From an uncultured Solobacterium sp. (lineage in GTDB: Bacteria; Bacillota_I; Bacilli_A; Erysipelotrichales; Erysipelotrichaceae), in contig URHY01000049.1 of NCBI GenBank assembly GCA_900547815.1, positions 1 to 16,309 of the forward strand: DNA of 16,309 bases, in the 5' to 3' direction. Shown here piece by piece: positions 14,740-16,309 of this stretch. The stretch's first letter is position 1. The number at the start of each line of letters is the position of its first letter. A model generated the notes under the pieces. The model was not told where the DNA came from. It saw nothing but the letters and a program-made list of their open reading frames with translations, and ran no database searches. The position numbers and the translations under genes were made by a program.

Positions 14740-14780
14740 AACAAAAATAATAAGGCATAAAACTAAGGAGATTTACTTAT

Positions 14781-15950
14781 ATGCAAAAGAGAACTACGAA
14801 TTATTCTTTCCAAAAATTTGGAGATGTATTCTATTCTGTAAATCATAATGCAGGGCATTTGATTGATTATGTTGAAAATGACTTTAAAATCACGAACAAA
14901 TCATTCGATTCTTTTTATTATTCCAGCGATCCGGTATATTTGGATACCAAAGGTGGAATTATAATGCTTGTGGTGAGTAAAGATGGTAAAAAGTTCGAAG
15001 AATATGTCATTCACCGTGTTGTTCGATTAAAGCCAGATATTTATTTTAATTATGTTTCAATTTCAAGAGAGAGTGTTCTTCAAATTCATTATTCAAGTCA
15101 TGGAATGAATCAAAAGATGATGCAAAATCCATATTCATATCAAGCTTTGGTTTCAAGAATGAATTTAAAAGAGATTTTCACATGTTTTTACCAAGTTCGT
15201 AAATCCAATTACACTTTCCCTGGAGAAACACATGATTATTATGAATTGACATATATTGATCATGGTACATTAGATACAACAGTTGATGGGCAGAAATATA
15301 GGCTTCAAAAATATGATTTGATTTTATATTATCCTGGACAGTTTCATACGCAAAGTACAGATAATCAAAGTACTTGTTCATATCTGACGATTACGTTTGA
15401 TATGGATAATAAATTGGATGGCAATTTAAAAAATCGTGTATTCCATACGCGAAAAGATATTTATCAAGTCTTGTCTGAATTTATGAAATCAATACAGTCA
15501 GACGCACATTTAAGTTCAGAAATGGTGCTATTGTATTTGAAACAAATATTGATTCTTTTATACCAATTTGATGATGAATCCCAAGAACAACAATCTATAA
15601 CAGCCAATCCAATGCAGGAACACTATGAGAGTACATTGTTGAATGAAATTTTAGTGTTTATAAACAATAATGTATATAAACAATTTACAGTAGAAGATTT
15701 ATGTATGAAGTTCTCAATTTCAAGATCAAGTTTACAGAATTTATTTAAATCAAATATTCATATTACGCCAAAACAATATATTTCCAATGTGAAATTAAAT
15801 CAGGCAAAAATCATGATTCATAAGCATAATCAAACGATTTCAGAAATATCCGATATTTTAGGCTTTACTTCGATTCACTATTTTTCTAGGAAATTTAAGC
15901 TACAATATGGTATATCACCAACAGATTATGCCAAGAGTATTTCTCAATAA
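14781..15950 (+). CDS. AraC/XylS-family transcriptional regulator with N-terminal extra domain
   Basis: A DNA-binding regulator of 389 residues, about 100 longer than the usual cupin-AraC protein. Residues about 1-120 are an unrecognised strand-rich domain that may sense a ligand. Residues about 143-195 look like the cupin/AraC-binding fold (FPGETHDYYELTYIDHG...DLILYYPGQFHT). The C-terminal 286-389 hold two helix-turn-helix motifs: VEDLCMKFSISRSSLQNLFK, and ISEISDILGF with HYFSRKFKLQYGISPTDY, the family signature. Cupin-AraC regulators mostly control sugar or glycan genes. It begins after TAAGGAGAT, 8 nt upstream. The neighbours are an orphan gene and a transporter under its own -10 box, so its target is not plain from context; a resemblance between its promoter box and the glycosidase promoter repeat is noted separately. 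Confidence 0.88.
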   Translation: MQKRTTNYSFQKFGDVFYSVNHNAGHLIDYVENDFKITNKSFDSFYYSSDPVYLDTKGGIIMLVVSKDGKKFEEYVIHRVVRLKPDIYFNYVSISRESVLQIHYSSHGMNQKMMQNPYSYQALVSRMNLKEIFTCFYQVRKSNYTFPGETHDYYELTYIDHGTLDTTVDGQKYRLQKYDLILYYPGQFHTQSTDNQSTCSYLTITFDMDNKLDGNLKNRVFHTRKDIYQVLSEFMKSIQSDAHLSSEMVLLYLKQILILLYQFDDESQEQQSITANPMQEHYESTLLNEILVFINNNVYKQFTVEDLCMKFSISRSSLQNLFKSNIHITPKQYISNVKLNQAKIMIHKHNQTISEISDILGFTSIHYFSRKFKLQYGISPTDYAKSISQ

Positions 15951-15971
15951 GTCCAGCAATGGACTTTTTTT
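15949..15971 (+). terminator. terminator of the AraC-family gene
   Basis: AAGTCCA and TGGACTT (15949-15966) form a 7-bp stem with a GCAA tetraloop and run into a T tract. The stop codon overlaps the left arm. Confidence 0.85.
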
Positions 15972-15986
15972 CTTTCGTTAATAGTG

Positions 15987-15998
15987 TATGATATGTAC
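15987..15998 (+). promoter_or_regulatory. -10 box directly before the MATE start codon
   Basis: TATGAT (15987-15992) is 5/6 to consensus and is followed by six nt and the ATG at 15999, the same geometry as at 8467-8479. No Shine-Dalgarno sequence lies between, so a leaderless message is predicted. No convincing -35 is seen; the preceding terminator's T tract is there. Confidence 0.5.
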
Positions 15999-16309
15999 AT
16001 GAAAAAGAATCAAATGTTAATGACATCTGGAACGATTTGGAAACAAATGCTTTTATTTGCTTTTCCTGTGTTTTTGGGCAACTTATTTCAACAACTATAT
16101 AATACAGCGGATTCCTTGATTGTAGGAAACTATCTGGGCAGTTCCAGCCTTGCAGCCGTTACTTCTTGTGGTGAATTGATCTTTCTGTTGACTAGTTTGT
16201 TTCAAGGAATATCCGTAGGTGCAGGAGTGGTCATTGCACGCTACTTTGGTGCGATGTTGATTACCAAATTAATTGCTACAAGAACATTTAAATTAAATTG
16301 TATACATAA
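15999..16309 (+). CDS. MATE-family efflux transporter, N-terminal part, cut off or disrupted
   Basis: The first 85 residues match the start of MATE multidrug/cation antiporters: SGTIWKQMLLFAFPVFLGNLFQ..., QQLYNTADSLIVGNYLG, SLAAVTS and GISVGAGVVIARYFGA, covering helices 1 and 2. Family members run to about 450 residues. After YFGA (codon ending 16253) the family pattern of a charged loop such as KDEK is lost: the frame reads MLITKLIATRTFKLNCIH and runs off the window without a stop. The other two forward frames do not restore the family either. Either a mobile element or rearrangement interrupts the gene at about 16254, or the last bases are an assembly-edge artefact. Initiation seems leaderless. 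Confidence 0.75.
   Translation, partial: MKKNQMLMTSGTIWKQMLLFAFPVFLGNLFQQLYNTADSLIVGNYLGSSSLAAVTSCGELIFLLTSLFQGISVGAGVVIARYFGAMLITKLIATRTFKLNCIH

Overview
The window looks like chromosome from a low-GC Gram-positive gut or oral bacterium of the Firmicutes, most like Erysipelotrichaceae. This rests on the AT-rich sequence, strong AGGAGG ribosome sites, standard stop codons (TGA is used as stop), a cell-wall-anchored multidomain glycosidase, oleate hydratase beside a TetR regulator, a split ThrE exporter and short intergenic gaps with intrinsic terminators. The genus is an inference; no marker gene is present. The sequence ends inside a gene, so the right edge may be a contig end.

Layout. Positions 1-261 hold an upstream gene's terminator and a dense control region: a 21-bp-period direct repeat, a TATAAT box and a CcpA-type cre site. 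Then comes a 1747-residue secreted, wall-anchored clan GH-D (GH36-like) alpha-glycosidase (262-5505). A convergent M20D amidohydrolase (5591-6679, minus) shares a divergent control region with a Na+/phosphate cotransporter (6818-8431). A two-gene ThrE-type threonine/serine exporter follows (8479-9717), then tRNA-Ile(GAU) and tRNA-Ala(UGC), a four-repeat DUF349 coiled-coil protein and a 64-residue orphan. On the minus strand lie oleate hydratase (11443-13404) and its TetR-family neighbour (13496-14059), preceded by a structured untranslated region. On the plus strand there follow a 92-residue orphan, an AraC-family regulator with an extra N-terminal domain (14781-15950) and the start of a MATE-family transporter that stops resembling the family about 55 bp before the window ends.

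How the parts may work together. The glycosidase promoter reads like a carbohydrate-utilisation promoter, with an activator-type repeat at the -35 region and catabolite repression at the start site. The TetR/oleate hydratase pair is a known kind of unsaturated-fatty-acid detoxification module. Its upstream RNA is the most unusual feature here: two hairpins display the same seven-nucleotide loop UUACAGC, closed by compensating pairs (A-U in one, G-C in the other), and a terminator hairpin follows. The tetR promoter is nested inside that terminator.

A second theme is translation start. The first exporter gene, tetR, the MATE gene and perhaps the DUF349 gene lack a Shine-Dalgarno site and have a -10 box only 6-13 nt before the start codon. 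This suggests leaderless or near-leaderless mRNAs beside ordinary Shine-Dalgarno genes. No CRISPR array, recognisable insertion sequence or phage gene was seen.
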